NCBI RefSeq assembly: GCF_000711895.1
Contig: NZ_KL543985.1
Location: 88,341-152,340, forward strand
Source of the DNA: Photorhabdus australis DSM 17609
Lineage (GTDB): Bacteria; Pseudomonadota; Gammaproteobacteria; Enterobacterales; Enterobacteriaceae
Reading direction: 5' to 3'
Length of the DNA: 64,000 nucleotides
The notes below the pieces were generated by a model. It was not told the origin of the DNA. It was given only the letters and a program-made list of their open reading frames with translations, and did not search any database. Within the stretch, counting starts at the first letter, position 1. The number at the start of each line of letters is the position of its first letter. Positions 22,891-33,571 of the stretch are shown in pieces. The position numbers were made by a program, and so were the translations under genes.

Positions 22891-23382
22891 TTGTCCTCTA
22901 ACGAAATATTTAGCAATCTAACTACATTACTGGATGAGAATCATGCCTGTTATAGAATCATTGAACATCCAACTGCAGGGCGCTCTGAAGAAGTTGCAAA
23001 AATCCGTGGCACACAACTTGGACAAGGCGCAAAAGGACTGGTTTGTCATGTCAAAGGAAAAGGGTTCCGTCAATATGTACTCGCTGTTCTCCCTGCGGAT
23101 CAACAAGCTGACCTCACTTTACTGGCAAAACAGATTGGTGGTACTCGCGCATCATTGGCAAGCCCGAAAGAAGTTTCTGAGCTGACTCAATGTGTATTTG
23201 GTGCTATTCCACCGTTTAGTTTCCATCCGGATCTGAAACTGGTTGCTGACCCTTTATTGTTTGAACGTTTTGATGAACTGGCTTTTAATGCGGGGAGCCT
23301 TGAGTGTTCGGTGATTCTCAACACCAAAGATTATCTCAGGATTGCACAACCTGAACTGATGAATTTTCGGCAAATAGAATAA
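22891..23382 (+). CDS. yeaK: Aminoacyl-tRNA deacylase YeaK (YbaK/ProX family)
   Basis: Single-domain trans-editing factor of the INS superfamily that hydrolyses mischarged aminoacyl-tRNA. E. coli YeaK has been linked to serine and threonine esters. The 163 residues show the conserved GQGAKGLVCHVKGKG lysine motif, GGTRASLASPKEV and the strongly conserved FGAIPPFSFHPDLKLVADPLL. The start is TTG at 22891 with GGAG about seven bases upstream; a later ATG would cut the N-terminal helix. Confidence 0.92.
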   Translation: MSSNEIFSNLTTLLDENHACYRIIEHPTAGRSEEVAKIRGTQLGQGAKGLVCHVKGKGFRQYVLAVLPADQQADLTLLAKQIGGTRASLASPKEVSELTQCVFGAIPPFSFHPDLKLVADPLLFERFDELAFNAGSLECSVILNTKDYLRIAQPELMNFRQIE

Positions 23383-23965
23383 ACATCATTGAAGAAAATT
23401 AAAGTAGTAATAGACAGAAAGCAAAGACATCATAAATTAACTCTCGTTCTAACTTGAAGTAAATAAATTATCATCTAATTCAATTAATCAAAAACTAATT
23501 AAATAGCCTATAAAAATAGGCTATTTGAGATATTATCTTAAGTATATTCATTTAAAATGTTAACTATCTTATTGAGCTGTAAATTTATATCATAGGGTAA
23601 AGATACCATTACAAAAACGTTATATAAACGTTAAATTCATAAATATAGTTATCAAATACTACGAATATCTGATTATTCAATATTTAGCCATACATTCAAA
23701 AACATCAATTACATTCCGGAATAATTTTCCGTCCTAAGAAAAGTGTTTTTGATAGTAATTCTCAATTGCATTAGTCTCAGAGATTTTATTTTAAATATCG
23801 GCACGAAATGATTTATCAATTATATTAATGTTATATCGCCAATAATTTAATATATCTGCTCGTTATATTTTATTAATACAAAATTCCCACAATCATTGTA
23901 TTCTAAAACTGCTTTCAGAAAGAAATATGATACTTTTTTTTATAGAATTTAAGGAACAGAAAAAT
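23383..23965. other. AT-rich region upstream of the first DdCAD-1-like gene
   Basis: About 580 bp with no supported gene. A direct repeat AACGTTATATAAACGTT lies near 23616-23632. No promoter could be placed with confidence. Confidence 0.4.
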
Positions 23966-24586
23966 ATGACAAATAAGCTAGTTACAGGTGCAACTTTCTT
24001 CGACAGAAAATACTTTCTGGGCGAAGCGCATCATTATCCAGAAAACGATAGTATTATTCCACTTCCCTATGATCTCAATGATAGATTTCGTTCAGTAAGA
24101 ATCGGAACGCTATCAAAAGTTTACGCATGGCGTCACCTTAGTGATTGGGAACCTGGTCAACGTTATCGTGAATGGGAATTTGATCACCCAGATATTGATA
24201 GAGAAATTAGAGGATTATCTAAGTTTAAAGTGACATCAAAAGATACATGCCTGGTTGCATTAAGAGTTATTGATGATACCAATTCAGGTATAAAATTTTC
24301 CATGTACACGAATACCCATTGTGTAGGTCCTGTTGAAACGACAACTGATGATGATTATGCACTTGTTGGCATACTCCCATTTAATACAGAATTAGTCACC
24401 GCCATCGCAATAAGAAATACCAGTACTGGTGTATATATTAATAACGGATCATTCTATTTCTATCGTGATTCAAATGGCGTTGTTACTATTGATGAGAAAG
24501 CTAATTTCCCTAAAAACCTGAGAATAGTCAATGTAGGTAATAACCGTTTTGACATTCATATTATTAGTACCGATTTTTCTTACTAA
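23966..24586 (+). CDS. DdCAD-1-like beta/gamma-crystallin adhesion-type protein, copy 1
   Basis: 206 residues in two domains. Residues 1-95 look like a beta/gamma-crystallin: TFFDRKYFLGEAHHY (an F-x-x-x-Y/F-x-G Greek-key start), LNDRFRSVRIG, a W at VYAWRH, and IRGLSKFKV. The C-terminal half ends NNGSFYFYRDSNGVVTIDEK, FPKNLRIV, NNRFDIHI. This order and the motifs NDKF-S, GLSKFQV, NGSVYF and FPKNMTV occur in the Dictyostelium calcium-dependent cell adhesion protein DdCAD-1 (213 residues), whose C-terminal domain binds membranes. No signal peptide is visible. The ATG at 23966 has AAGGA ten bases upstream. The in vivo role here is unknown. About half of the residues match copy 2. Confidence 0.82.
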   Translation: MTNKLVTGATFFDRKYFLGEAHHYPENDSIIPLPYDLNDRFRSVRIGTLSKVYAWRHLSDWEPGQRYREWEFDHPDIDREIRGLSKFKVTSKDTCLVALRVIDDTNSGIKFSMYTNTHCVGPVETTTDDDYALVGILPFNTELVTAIAIRNTSTGVYINNGSFYFYRDSNGVVTIDEKANFPKNLRIVNVGNNRFDIHIISTDFSY

Positions 24587-24618
24587 TTCGGGCGTAATAT
24601 AACGATAATTAACCATCG

Positions 24619-24690
24619 TTTTCAGACAGGCTACGTTCTGAAAATTTAAGCTGCACCGTTGCGGCATAGTATCAAGAACCGCAACGGTGT
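24619..24690 (+). terminator. Double hairpin after DdCAD-1-like copy 1
   Basis: TTTTCAGA/TCTGAAAA (24619-24644), then a perfect 11-base stem CACCGTTGCGG/CCGCAACGGTG (24654-24689) with a moderately T-rich tail. The second stem recurs almost exactly after copy 2. Confidence 0.75.
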
Positions 24691-25488
24691 ATTCTATTAT
24701 TCTTGGATTGTTCCGATACTAAAAAGAATTTTTCATTTATCACAATGTAAGGAAATAAAGGGTTGTGAATAATCCAAAAAAATCGAAAGACCCCACTTTT
24801 AATAATCAGTCGCCAATTGCTATTAATTACTTTTTCATAAGCTCTCATAAAAACAAAGTGGAGTACCTATTTTATATCTTCAAATAAGCAATATTAAGAA
24901 TAATTATCATAGCCTATTTCCTTTCAGATAGATGTTTTTCTAACAATTAATTTCATAAATTATATAAAAACTCAACCATTTAATCACTAAATTTTTTCTC
25001 AAAGTATTTTCACAATATTATTAACAAATAACAATTTGATAATCTCTGCCAGAAATACCGAACATGAAAAACATTCATAATTGGATTATAACTTAAGCGA
25101 TAAATCAAAAAATCATCAAAAATATCAAATTCTCATATTATAACCAATGTATTGTATTAGCATGATTAGAAAGACATTATTCAGTATTTTTTGACTAACT
25201 TTACTTTATACATTTTTGTGCTATTTTTAATATTACTCAATCGAATATTATTCTTTTTAAAATGGGAATTTAACATCTAAAGATGAGGAATGAATGCATT
25301 ATCAGCGATAAATATCATATCAATAAACACAAATTAATTCGTATAAATAATAGAAAAAAGTAAATATTATAAATTTAACATGACCAGGTATGCTTTCAAG
25401 AAAGTATTGCAAAGTAATTTAATAATTATAATATTGTTTTTTTTGATAAATTATATATTGCTAAAATCAACTTTAAGGAGTAGATAAA
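24691..25488. other. AT-rich spacer between the two DdCAD-1-like genes
   Basis: About 800 bp without a gene, promoter or repeat that I can support. The final 15 bases carry the AAGGAG ribosome-binding site of copy 2. Confidence 0.5.
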
Positions 25489-26118
25489 ATGGCAAAAGAA
25501 TTAATTACAGGTGTAACCTTCTTCGAAGGAAAAAACTATCAAGGTAAATCACATGATTACCAAGAGCTAGATAAAATTATATCTCTGCCCTCCCACCTTA
25601 ATGATAAATTCCTTTCAGTGAAAATTGGAAAATTATCTAAAGTTCAAGCCTGGCGCCACTATAACGATCCAGAGAATAGATATTATGAATGGGTAGTCGA
25701 CACCCCAGATATTGATAAAGAAATTAGAGGATTATCTAAATTCAGAGTCATGCAGAAAGATACCCGACTGATTGCTCTAAGAATCATTGATGATACTCAT
25801 TCAGATATAAAATTCTCCCTAACTACTAAAATATACAATGGAGAAGGACAAGACAAAATTGAAGTTAATACTACGACAGGTGAAGATTATATTGTCATAG
25901 ATGAACTTCTCGTACAGGAAAAGTTAGTAACTTCAATTTACGTAAGAAATGTCAACACCGGAGAATATATTGGTAACGGATCATTCTATTTTTCTTATGA
26001 TATACATGGTATCGCAACCGTTGATGAAGGTCTCAATTTCCCGAGAAACCTGAAACTGGTTCATGTCGGTAAAAACCGTTTTGATTTCCATATCATCAAT
26101 ACCTCTCCCATTGCTTAA
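25489..26118 (+). CDS. DdCAD-1-like beta/gamma-crystallin adhesion-type protein, copy 2
   Basis: 209 residues, paralogue of the gene at 23966 along its whole length. The crystallin-like N-terminal domain has TFFEGKNYQGKSHDYQ, HLNDKFLSVKIG, VQAWRHYND and EIRGLSKFRV; the C-terminal domain has YIGNGSFYFSYD, NFPRNLKLV and GKNRFDFHI. Copy 2 has the more regular crystallin signature of the two. No secretion signal is seen. AAGGAG stands eight bases before the ATG. Both copies lie between yeaK and gnd, in an AT-rich island with their own terminators, so each is probably a separate transcript. Confidence 0.83.
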   Translation: MAKELITGVTFFEGKNYQGKSHDYQELDKIISLPSHLNDKFLSVKIGKLSKVQAWRHYNDPENRYYEWVVDTPDIDKEIRGLSKFRVMQKDTRLIALRIIDDTHSDIKFSLTTKIYNGEGQDKIEVNTTTGEDYIVIDELLVQEKLVTSIYVRNVNTGEYIGNGSFYFSYDIHGIATVDEGLNFPRNLKLVHVGKNRFDFHIINTSPIA

Positions 26119-26175
26119 TGGGATAAGACAATGATCTACTGTCTCTTTTCGGTTGGTCATATGCAAATTTAAACC

Positions 26176-26216
26176 ACACCGTTGCGGTAAACGTTTGCTA
26201 TAACCGCAACAGTGTG
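26176..26216 (+). terminator. Terminator after DdCAD-1-like copy 2
   Basis: CACACCGTTGCGG pairs with CCGCAACAGTGTG with one mismatch. The stem core is the same as in the terminator after copy 1, while the loops differ. Confidence 0.75.
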
Positions 26217-26311
26217 TTTCTGAATTATCACAGAAGGTAACGCTACACCATCTCTAAAGGAGCACTTCAATCTCCTTGCCCATTACCTTATTTTAAATGT
26301 GATAACCGAAT

Positions 26312-27718
26312 TCACTCCATCCATTCGGTATGAAAAATACCTTCTTTATCAGTTCGCTTGTAAGTATGAGCACCAAAGTAATCACGCTGTGCCTGAATCA
26401 GGTTTGCTGGCAATACGGCTGAACGGTAGCTATCGTAGTAAGAAATAGCGGCGGAAAAAGTAGGGGTCGGGATACCATTCTGCACTCCATAAGACACAAC
26501 ATCACGCAGTGCCTGTTGATATTCATCAGCAATTTTCTTGAAATAAGGTGCCAGCAACAGGTTAGCAATATCTGCATTTTCAGTATATGCATCAGTAATT
26601 TTTTGCAAAAACTGAGCACGAATAATACAACCAGCCCGGAAAATTCCAGCGATTTCACCATAATTCAATGCCCACTGATATTCCTCAGATGCAGCTTTCA
26701 ACTGCTGGAAGCCCTGAGCATAAGAAACAATTTTGCCCAGATAAAGTGCACGGCGGACTTTCTCAATAAATTCGGCTTTATCACCTTTAAATGGTTGTGC
26801 AACCGGCCCGCTCAAAACTTTCGCAGCAGCAACACGCTGATCTTTCAAAGAAGAAATATAACGTGCAAATACGGATTCAGTGATCAAAGTAACTGGAATG
26901 CCTAAATCGAGAGAACTCTGACTAGTCCATTTACCTGTGCCTTTGTTTGCCGCTTCATCCAAGATCACATCAACCAGATATTGACCTTCTTCATCCTTCT
27001 TACGGAAAATGTCAGCCGTGATTTCAATCAGATAGCTGCTCAGCTCACCGTTATTCCAGTTGGTAAAAATCTCGGATAACTCTTCATTACTCAGGTTCAG
27101 AGAATATTTCAATAAAGAATAGGCTTCAGCAATGAGCTGCATATCACCATATTCAATCCCATTATGGACCATTTTCACATAATGACCGGCGCCATCCGGA
27201 CCAATATATGCTACACAAGGCTCATCTTCAGCCTTAGCTGCAATCTCTTGCAAAATTGGCGCAACTAAATCATATGCCTCTTTTTGACCACCAGGCATAA
27301 TAGAGGGGCCTTTCAACGCGCCCTCTTCGCCTCCGGAAACCCCAGTACCAATAAAATTAAAGCCCTGAGCAGAAAGTTCCCGGTTACGGCGGATAGTATC
27401 CTGAAAATAAGTATTACCACCATCAATTAAAATGTCACCTTTATCCAGATGTGGTGTCAGTGAAGCGATGGTTTTATCCGTTGCTTCACCAGCTTTAACC
27501 ATTAGCAGAATACGACGCGGTTTTTCCAGTGAATCGACAAATTCTTCAATAGTGTAATTTGGAACTAATTTTTTCCCTGGATTTTCGGCAATGACTTCGT
27601 CAGTTTTATCACTGGAACGATTAAATATAGATACGGAATAACCACGGCTCTCAATATTCAGTGCCAGGTTACGCCCCATTACCGCCATACCAACAACACC
27701 AATCTGCTGCTTGGACAT
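26312..27718 (-). CDS. gnd: 6-phosphogluconate dehydrogenase Gnd
   Basis: Oxidative pentose phosphate enzyme: 6-phosphogluconate plus NADP gives ribulose-5-phosphate, CO2 and NADPH. The 468 residues begin [21 protein letters not shown] (NADP Rossmann loop) and contain the catalytic [28 protein letters not shown] with the active lysine, and [11 protein letters not shown]. The C-terminus [19 protein letters not shown] closes the active site of the partner subunit. The ATG at 27718 has GGAG upstream and matches E. coli; the longer frame to 27754 is not needed. Confidence 0.97.
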   Translation of the reverse strand: MSKQQIGVVGMAVMGRNLALNIESRGYSVSIFNRSSDKTDEVIAENPGKKLVPNYTIEEFVDSLEKPRRILLMVKAGEATDKTIASLTPHLDKGDILIDGGNTYFQDTIRRNRELSAQGFNFIGTGVSGGEEGALKGPSIMPGGQKEAYDLVAPILQEIAAKAEDEPCVAYIGPDGAGHYVKMVHNGIEYGDMQLIAEAYSLLKYSLNLSNEELSEIFTNWNNGELSSYLIEITADIFRKKDEEGQYLVDVILDEAANKGTGKWTSQSSLDLGIPVTLITESVFARYISSLKDQRVAAAKVLSGPVAQPFKGDKAEFIEKVRRALYLGKIVSYAQGFQQLKAASEEYQWALNYGEIAGIFRAGCIIRAQFLQKITDAYTENADIANLLLAPYFKKIADEYQQALRDVVSYGVQNGIPTPTFSAAISYYDSYRSAVLPANLIQAQRDYFGAHTYKRTDKEGIFHTEWME

Positions 27719-27967
27719 GAATAACTCCTGTCTGATGATGATACTGCCCACCAATAATAATAATTAGTGGGCAATCTGTTAATGTGATCACATGTTAACT
27801 CAGGATTAGGCTAAGTGGATAGTTGATTGGTGCAATCGATACCGTCGAACCTCATTTTCTGAAAAAAACTTCATCAGATGAAAAATCAACTATTGAAATT
27901 TTATGCGTCAATGCCCATTATTCATAGTTCGGCATAAGCCGTCATATTAAAAGGTAAAACAAACTGT

Positions 27968-29539
27968 ATGGAATGGATCGCTGATCCAACGATATGGGCC
28001 GGACTGGCTACGCTTATCGTTCTAGAAATTGTCCTCGGAATTGACAACTTAGTCTTTATTGCCATTTTGGCAGATAAACTTCCTGAAAAAGAAAGAGATA
28101 AAGCACGTATTACAGGACTAACCTGTGCACTACTGATGCGCGTTGTGCTACTTTTTAGTCTCTCTTGGCTGATAACACTAACTAATCCATTAATTACGCT
28201 TTGGGGACACCCATTCAGTGCCCGCGACCTGATTATGTTAGTGGGTGGTCTTTTCCTGCTATTCAAAGCCACTATGGAGTTGAATGAACGGTTGGAAGGA
28301 AAAGATGCGCATTCAGGACAACAACACAAAACTTCTAAATTTTGGACGGTTGTCGTTCAAATAATTGTCCTTGATGCCGTATTCTCACTGGATTCAGTGA
28401 TTACCGCGGTCGGCATGGTGAACAATATCGGTGTCATGATCGCGGCAGTAACCATTGCGATGTTCCTGATGATACTGGCAAGCAAGCCGCTAACAACCTT
28501 TGTCAATGCCCATCCGACAATCGTAATTCTCTGTCTAAGTTTCTTACTGATGATTGGTTTCAGTTTGGTAGCAGAAGGCTTTGGTTATCACATACCAAAA
28601 GGTTACTTGTATGCCGCTATCGGCTTCTCAATTATGATTGAGTCCCTAAACCAGTTCGCTCAGTTTAACCGCCGCAGATTTCTTACCGCTTCCCGCTCAC
28701 TACGTGAAAGAACCGCAGAAGCCGTGTTACGTATCCTTAGCGGTAAACATGAAAATGCAGAATTGGATAACCACACATCCAATCTGATTTGTGACAATCA
28801 AGAAGTATTTGATCCACAAGAACGCCAGATGATTGCCCGAGTGCTGGGCATGGCTCAGCGTAATGTCAACAGTATCATGACCTCCCGCCACGATGTGGAG
28901 TATCTTGATATTAATTCCCCAGCAGAAAACCTGACGCAAACACTAAATAAAAGTCCTCACACACGTATTGTCGTCACAGATGAAAATACCAGTGATGAGC
29001 CATTAGGTGTTGTCCATGTTATTGATCTACTCAACCAACAACTTAACCAACAACCTTTTGATTTACAGCCGCTGATAAAACAACCGCTGATTTTCCCAGA
29101 GCATCTTTCACTGCTTCAGGCATTGGAACAATTCCGCCGGGCACAAACTCATTTTGCGTTTGTCGTTGACGAATTTGGCTCTGTGGAAGGCGTGGTTACT
29201 CTGACAGACGTTATGGAAACTATCGCGGGTAATTTGCCCGTAGATGGTGAAGAAACGGATGCCCGCCATGATATACAAACAACTGAAAATGGTTGCTGGA
29301 TTGCCAATGGTTACATGCCTCTGGATGATTTGATCCTTTATGTTCCTTTGCAACTGGATGAAAAACGTGAATATCAAACCCTGGCAGGTTTATTAATGGA
29401 ACATTCACAACATATTCCACAACAAGGTGAACAATTGCAGATTGGTAATTACGTGTTTGAACCACTGGAAGTTACCAGTCACCGGATCAATAAGGTAAAA
29501 ATTACGCCACTTGTTTCAGAGGAAGAAAATAAAGAGTAA
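27968..29539 (+). CDS. yegH: TerC-family membrane protein with CBS and CorC domains (YegH)
   Basis: 523 residues: a seven-helix TerC domain (about 1-235, with [21 protein letters not shown] and [17 protein letters not shown] carrying the acidic residues of the ion path), a linker, two CBS motifs (about 300-430) and a C-terminal CorC/HlyC domain (about 440-515). Such proteins are linked to metal ion export or resistance, but the substrate of YegH is unknown. The position before asmA-dcd-udk agrees with E. coli yegH rather than its paralogue yoaE. Confidence 0.9.
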   Translation: MEWIADPTIWAGLATLIVLEIVLGIDNLVFIAILADKLPEKERDKARITGLTCALLMRVVLLFSLSWLITLTNPLITLWGHPFSARDLIMLVGGLFLLFKATMELNERLEGKDAHSGQQHKTSKFWTVVVQIIVLDAVFSLDSVITAVGMVNNIGVMIAAVTIAMFLMILASKPLTTFVNAHPTIVILCLSFLLMIGFSLVAEGFGYHIPKGYLYAAIGFSIMIESLNQFAQFNRRRFLTASRSLRERTAEAVLRILSGKHENAELDNHTSNLICDNQEVFDPQERQMIARVLGMAQRNVNSIMTSRHDVEYLDINSPAENLTQTLNKSPHTRIVVTDENTSDEPLGVVHVIDLLNQQLNQQPFDLQPLIKQPLIFPEHLSLLQALEQFRRAQTHFAFVVDEFGSVEGVVTLTDVMETIAGNLPVDGEETDARHDIQTTENGCWIANGYMPLDDLILYVPLQLDEKREYQTLAGLLMEHSQHIPQQGEQLQIGNYVFEPLEVTSHRINKVKITPLVSEEENKE

Positions 29540-29602
29540 TTCAGTGCTATTGCTCACTAAAAATATTTCCCATCACTGAGTTTTTCCTTTGAGACAAAAT
29601 AA

Positions 29603-29637
29603 AACCCGGTCAGTTTAAACTGTACCGGGTTCTTTTT
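29603..29637 (+). terminator. Terminator after yegH
   Basis: Stem AACCCGGT/ACCGGGTT with a 13-base loop, followed by CTTTTT. Confidence 0.88.
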
Positions 29638-29822
29638 AGCTTTTATTATCAATATCATATGCAGACAAGGTTAATAATTCATCTCATAAGAACTTGCTCA
29701 AATACCTGGTATTAAGCGACCTGCAATTGTAGGCATGGAAAACACAGTCTTATAGCTTTGCAATTCAATAAACTTCATATAAACTGCCAATCGATAATAT
29801 TATTAATTCAAAAGGATATTAC

Positions 29823-30260
29823 GTGAATATAGCCCTTACAGATGTGGATAAAGACAATTATGAAGATGTCTGTGACTTAACTGTAACCAAAGACCAATCT
29901 GAATATGTTGCAGATAATACATGGTCACTGGTTGAATCAAAATTCAACCCATCATATCAAACACGCGCAATTTGCTTAAACGGCAAACCTGTTGGATTTT
30001 TTATGTGGGTACCTGAAACAGACAGAAGAATATCGATTTGGCGTTTTATGGTAGATGAACGCCATCAAAACAAAGGTATTGGACGCAAAGCAATGCAGCT
30101 GGCCCTTAACGAAATTAAACAGACAGTTGGATTGGAAGAAATCGAAATCTGTTACAACCCAAATAATCTTGTAGCGAAAAACTTTTATGCCAGTTTTGGT
30201 TTCGTTGAAATCGGCATGGATGAAAACAATGAAGAAATGCTGGCAATTATTAAAATGTAA
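29823..30260 (+). CDS. GNAT-family N-acetyltransferase
   Basis: 145-residue acetyl-CoA-dependent acetyltransferase. The acetyl-CoA loop is WRFMVDERHQNKGIGRKAM (Q-x-x-G-x-G), and the C-terminal CYNPNNLVAKNFYASFGFVEIG is the usual motif B. The overall pattern resembles polyamine acetyltransferases of the BltD/diamine class, but the substrate cannot be read from the sequence. It starts with GTG at 29823 after GGAT. It stands between yegH and asmA, which are adjacent in E. coli, so it is an insertion in a conserved block. Confidence 0.85.
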   Translation: MNIALTDVDKDNYEDVCDLTVTKDQSEYVADNTWSLVESKFNPSYQTRAICLNGKPVGFFMWVPETDRRISIWRFMVDERHQNKGIGRKAMQLALNEIKQTVGLEEIEICYNPNNLVAKNFYASFGFVEIGMDENNEEMLAIIKM

Positions 30261-30405
30261 ACTGGCAACTCCCCTTTATGTTCAAATTGGCTCTTCAGGT
30301 AACTATAAGAATATTATTCAGGCGTCCAGCTAAGCTGAGCAGTTAACTGTCATATATAAACACCACTCAATACTCAGCTTAACGATACACTAAATCAAGC
30401 ACGGG

Positions 30406-32238
30406 CTAATTATTATTACGTTCAACCCAATCGGTAATTGCCTGTTTTGCTTTATTTTCCAACTCATTACGTAGTAATTGCTCAATATCAAGATTGTATT
30501 GCAAATTATCCCAATTACCATAAATCCGTAATGGCACTTTCAGTTTCCTCAGACGGCGAACCAATTCATTATCCGCGCCCCACTCTTGGGTTATCTGTAC
30601 TTTTAAGGCAACATCAACATTTTGTTTCAGCAAATTAGCTTTACCCTGACCGTTAATATTCAACAAATCAGATACAGCATAAAGCTGATTTATTTTTATA
30701 TCACCCCGATTAAGTACAGCTTTAACATCAAGCTTTTTAGCGCTAGTAAAGTTACCCATATTATCCGGAATATTTACTTTATTCGTTACACGGACAACAG
30801 ATTGCTGGATTAATTGTGGAATATTCAACCCATGCATTTTGGCATCAGCTAAACTGAAATTAAGATCACCCTGCCAAACATGTGAAATAGCATAATCATC
30901 GTATCCTTTACCGGAAAGATCCCCGTTTAAATTAAATCTACCACTAAATATCAGCGGTAAAGAAAATGCTTTTAGTACGGGTTCCAATTCTATATTTTGT
31001 AGTAAAGGCTTTGTGTGTAATCTAAGCTGATCACCTGTTGAATCCAGAGTAGTTGGAATAGAGAAATGACCGCCAAACAATTTTCCACTCAGGGAAGAAA
31101 TCTCAGCAATACCTCTATTATTGTCTGCCTTAAATATCAGGTTATCGATTTCCATTCCCCGATAAATAAATTTATCCGCATCGATGGTAACATTGGCATT
31201 AAAATTATTTAGAAATTTAGTACCATAATCGGGCTGCTCAAGACTTGAAACTGCAATCACAGGTTTGGCTAAGCTATTTTCTACTCGATAATAGCGTTTA
31301 ATTTCCGAATCATCTTTAGGAAGCCGATCCCATCCCACCAAATTATCTAAGTTCAACTTTTTGGAAGATAAATTTATCTGATAATCAGGATATGCTGCCA
31401 ATATTGCCTTTATACTGCCATACAACTCACTCTCATTGGCAGTGAAATTAAGCGCCTGTAAAGAGATTGTTTGTGGCTCCCCAGTGGTTTCATTCTGATA
31501 AACTGCATTAACTTTCCCAGAACCACTGATGCCCCCCGTGGGTATACCAACCCCTTGAAGCTGATAATCAAAAGAATCGATATTACCGGCAACACTGCGA
31601 GGATAATCAGAAATATCTACGTTTGCATTAAGATTAAAAACAAGTTCTTGCTGATTTTTACTGACCTTACTGCTCAACTCCACGTTGATATGGTTTTGGT
31701 CGTCCCGCTCCATTAGCAGATTAATATCACGGACATTTAATTGAGAATGATCACTATCCTGCCAGATAAGCAAACTATCAGCGATCCTAATTCTGCCAAT
31801 ATCCAGCTTCCAGCGTTCACCTTTGGCTAAAGGATTGACTATTTTCCCTCTCGGTGCAACGGGCGCATTTTCTTTTTTCTGAGACTTGCTCTCCGGGGTT
31901 AATTGCAATACCGCCCCTTTCAGCATAACCTCTTTAACCGCAAGCTGATGCGAAAGAAGTGGCCACAACTCAACATCCAAACGCATATTTTCTGCCGTAA
32001 CCGTTGGCTGCGTCGCATTTGGTGCAGTCAATGACATACGTCCGGTAATGATGCTAAGTTTTGGCCAGACATGCCAGCGCATACTATCTTGCATGACGAG
32101 ATGATAGCCACTCTTCTTTTGCACCTGTTTAATCATATAAGCACGAAAGTCATTCGGATTTACTAACATGACTAATGCTGCCAAACCGGCAATAATCACG
32201 ACAAGCAAAATAACCAGTGTCGTTAGTAATCTCTTCAT
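30406..32238 (-). CDS. asmA: AsmA, AsmA-like lipid-transport family protein
   Basis: About 610-residue inner-membrane-anchored periplasmic protein. A single N-terminal membrane helix (MKRLLTTLVILLVVIIAGLAALVMLV) is followed by a long beta-rich region. AsmA-family proteins are bridge-like and linked to outer membrane assembly and phospholipid transport. Typical features are MQDSMRWHVWPKLSIITG, AENMRLDVELWPLLSHQLAVKEV and the C-terminal DLLNINGQGKANL. I chose the ATG at 32238, preceded by GAGGAAG. It is upstream of nothing else on its strand; dcd and udk precede it in the same direction and may share transcripts. Confidence 0.93.
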   Translation of the reverse strand: MKRLLTTLVILLVVIIAGLAALVMLVNPNDFRAYMIKQVQKKSGYHLVMQDSMRWHVWPKLSIITGRMSLTAPNATQPTVTAENMRLDVELWPLLSHQLAVKEVMLKGAVLQLTPESKSQKKENAPVAPRGKIVNPLAKGERWKLDIGRIRIADSLLIWQDSDHSQLNVRDINLLMERDDQNHINVELSSKVSKNQQELVFNLNANVDISDYPRSVAGNIDSFDYQLQGVGIPTGGISGSGKVNAVYQNETTGEPQTISLQALNFTANESELYGSIKAILAAYPDYQINLSSKKLNLDNLVGWDRLPKDDSEIKRYYRVENSLAKPVIAVSSLEQPDYGTKFLNNFNANVTIDADKFIYRGMEIDNLIFKADNNRGIAEISSLSGKLFGGHFSIPTTLDSTGDQLRLHTKPLLQNIELEPVLKAFSLPLIFSGRFNLNGDLSGKGYDDYAISHVWQGDLNFSLADAKMHGLNIPQLIQQSVVRVTNKVNIPDNMGNFTSAKKLDVKAVLNRGDIKINQLYAVSDLLNINGQGKANLLKQNVDVALKVQITQEWGADNELVRRLRKLKVPLRIYGNWDNLQYNLDIEQLLRNELENKAKQAITDWVERNNN

Positions 32239-32293
32239 GACTTCCTCAGCTGATGTCAAAGCAGTGAATGTAACTCAGTAACAGTTCCAAGTA

Positions 32294-32875
32294 TTAATCT
32301 TCGTCAATACGGCTACCTACCGCTCCTTGCTGGTTTTTATATTTCGCATCCTGCCGACGGTTATATGGACGATCAGCCGGACCAGACAACGGTTCAAAAC
32401 TCAAAGCCCCGATCACCATACCCGGACGTAATGCCAGAGGCAACTTACCAGAGTTATAGAATTCGAGTACAATCTGACCATGCCAGCCCGGATCAATCCG
32501 ATGTGCTGTCACATGTACCATTAATCCAAGACGGGCAAGAGAAGAGCGCCCATCGAGCCAACCCACCAAATCATCAGGCAATGTAACGGATTCCAACGTG
32601 ACAGCCAGTGCCAACTCTCCAGGATGAAGGAAAAAAACCTCATTATCAGACAAAATAATTTCATCGCTCATCACGCGATCAAGAGCAGCACTGACTTCAT
32701 CTTTTGGGCCACTCAAATCAATATATGCGGCAGTATGACCCCGGAAAACACGAAACTGATTTCCAAGACGAACATCAGCAGTTGCCCCGTTAATTCGTTC
32801 AATCGGCGGACGTGGAGAAATGACCAGTTTACCTTCATCAAGCCATTTAATAATGTCGCGATCACAGAGTCGCAT
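32294..32875 (-). CDS. dcd: dCTP deaminase
   Basis: Converts dCTP to dUTP, the main route to dTTP in enterobacteria. The 193 residues equal the E. coli length. Seen are [32 protein letters not shown], the active-site [24 protein letters not shown] with the catalytic Glu downstream in VLEFYNSG, and the C-terminal [15 protein letters not shown] lid. The ATG at 32875 has AGAGGG upstream; the frame to 32908 is an extension. Confidence 0.97.
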   Translation of the reverse strand: MRLCDRDIIKWLDEGKLVISPRPPIERINGATADVRLGNQFRVFRGHTAAYIDLSGPKDEVSAALDRVMSDEIILSDNEVFFLHPGELALAVTLESVTLPDDLVGWLDGRSSLARLGLMVHVTAHRIDPGWHGQIVLEFYNSGKLPLALRPGMVIGALSFEPLSGPADRPYNRRQDAKYKNQQGAVGSRIDED

Positions 32876-32929
32876 TATTTCCCTCTCAAATACGATGATG
32901 CTTATCAATGCCTGACAAGCAAAGTTTTA

Positions 32930-33571
32930 TTATTCGCAGAACTGACCAATTTTGGCTTTCAGCACATCAATCGCTACTCGATTTTTACCCCCGCGCGGCA
33001 CAATAATATCTGCATATTGTTTTGATGGCTCAATAAATTGCAGGAACATCGGACGCACAGTTTTATGATATTGCTCAATAACTGAATCCAAAGAACGTCC
33101 CCGTTCATGAACATCCCGTTTAATCCGACGCATAAGGCAAATATCCAACGGTGTATCAATGAAAATAGAGAAGTCCATCTCCTGGCGCAAGCGTTTATCG
33201 GTCAATAACAGAATACCTTCCAGAATAATAACTCTTTTTGGGGCAAAATGAACTGCCTCTGGTTTGCGGGTGTGAGCAACATAATCGTATTGTGGTAATT
33301 CAATCGATTTACCGGCTTTCAAAGCTTGCAGGTGAGAAAAGAGCAAATTGTGATCCATTGAGCTTGGATGGTCATAATTGGTCTTATAACGCTCTTCCAT
33401 TGATAGATCGCTTTGATCTTTATAGTAGCAATCTTCTGGTATAATACCGATATTGTGATCACCTACCTGAGCGCGTAATTCACGGTAAAGTGTATTAGCT
33501 ATAAGACTTTTACCTGAGGCAGATGCACCGGAAATTCCTACAATTGTGCACTGGTGTGCTTCGTCAGCCAT
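32930..33571 (-). CDS. udk: Uridine kinase
   Basis: Phosphorylates uridine and cytidine to UMP and CMP in pyrimidine salvage. The 213 residues match E. coli. The P-loop is [18 protein letters not shown] (about 13-30); [23 protein letters not shown] and [13 protein letters not shown] form the nucleoside site and lid. It lies 54 bp before dcd on the same strand. Confidence 0.97.
   Translation of the reverse strand: MADEAHQCTIVGISGASASGKSLIANTLYRELRAQVGDHNIGIIPEDCYYKDQSDLSMEERYKTNYDHPSSMDHNLLFSHLQALKAGKSIELPQYDYVAHTRKPEAVHFAPKRVIILEGILLLTDKRLRQEMDFSIFIDTPLDICLMRRIKRDVHERGRSLDSVIEQYHKTVRPMFLQFIEPSKQYADIIVPRGGKNRVAIDVLKAKIGQFCE

Noticed and set aside
23616-23632. AACGTT direct repeat as an operator for the first DdCAD-1-like gene
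   Set aside because: It lies more than 330 bp before the start codon and is a single palindromic hexamer pair in AT-rich DNA; chance is sufficient.
26516-26905. 129-codon frame antisense to gnd
   Set aside because: Shadow of a conserved gene; no start signals.
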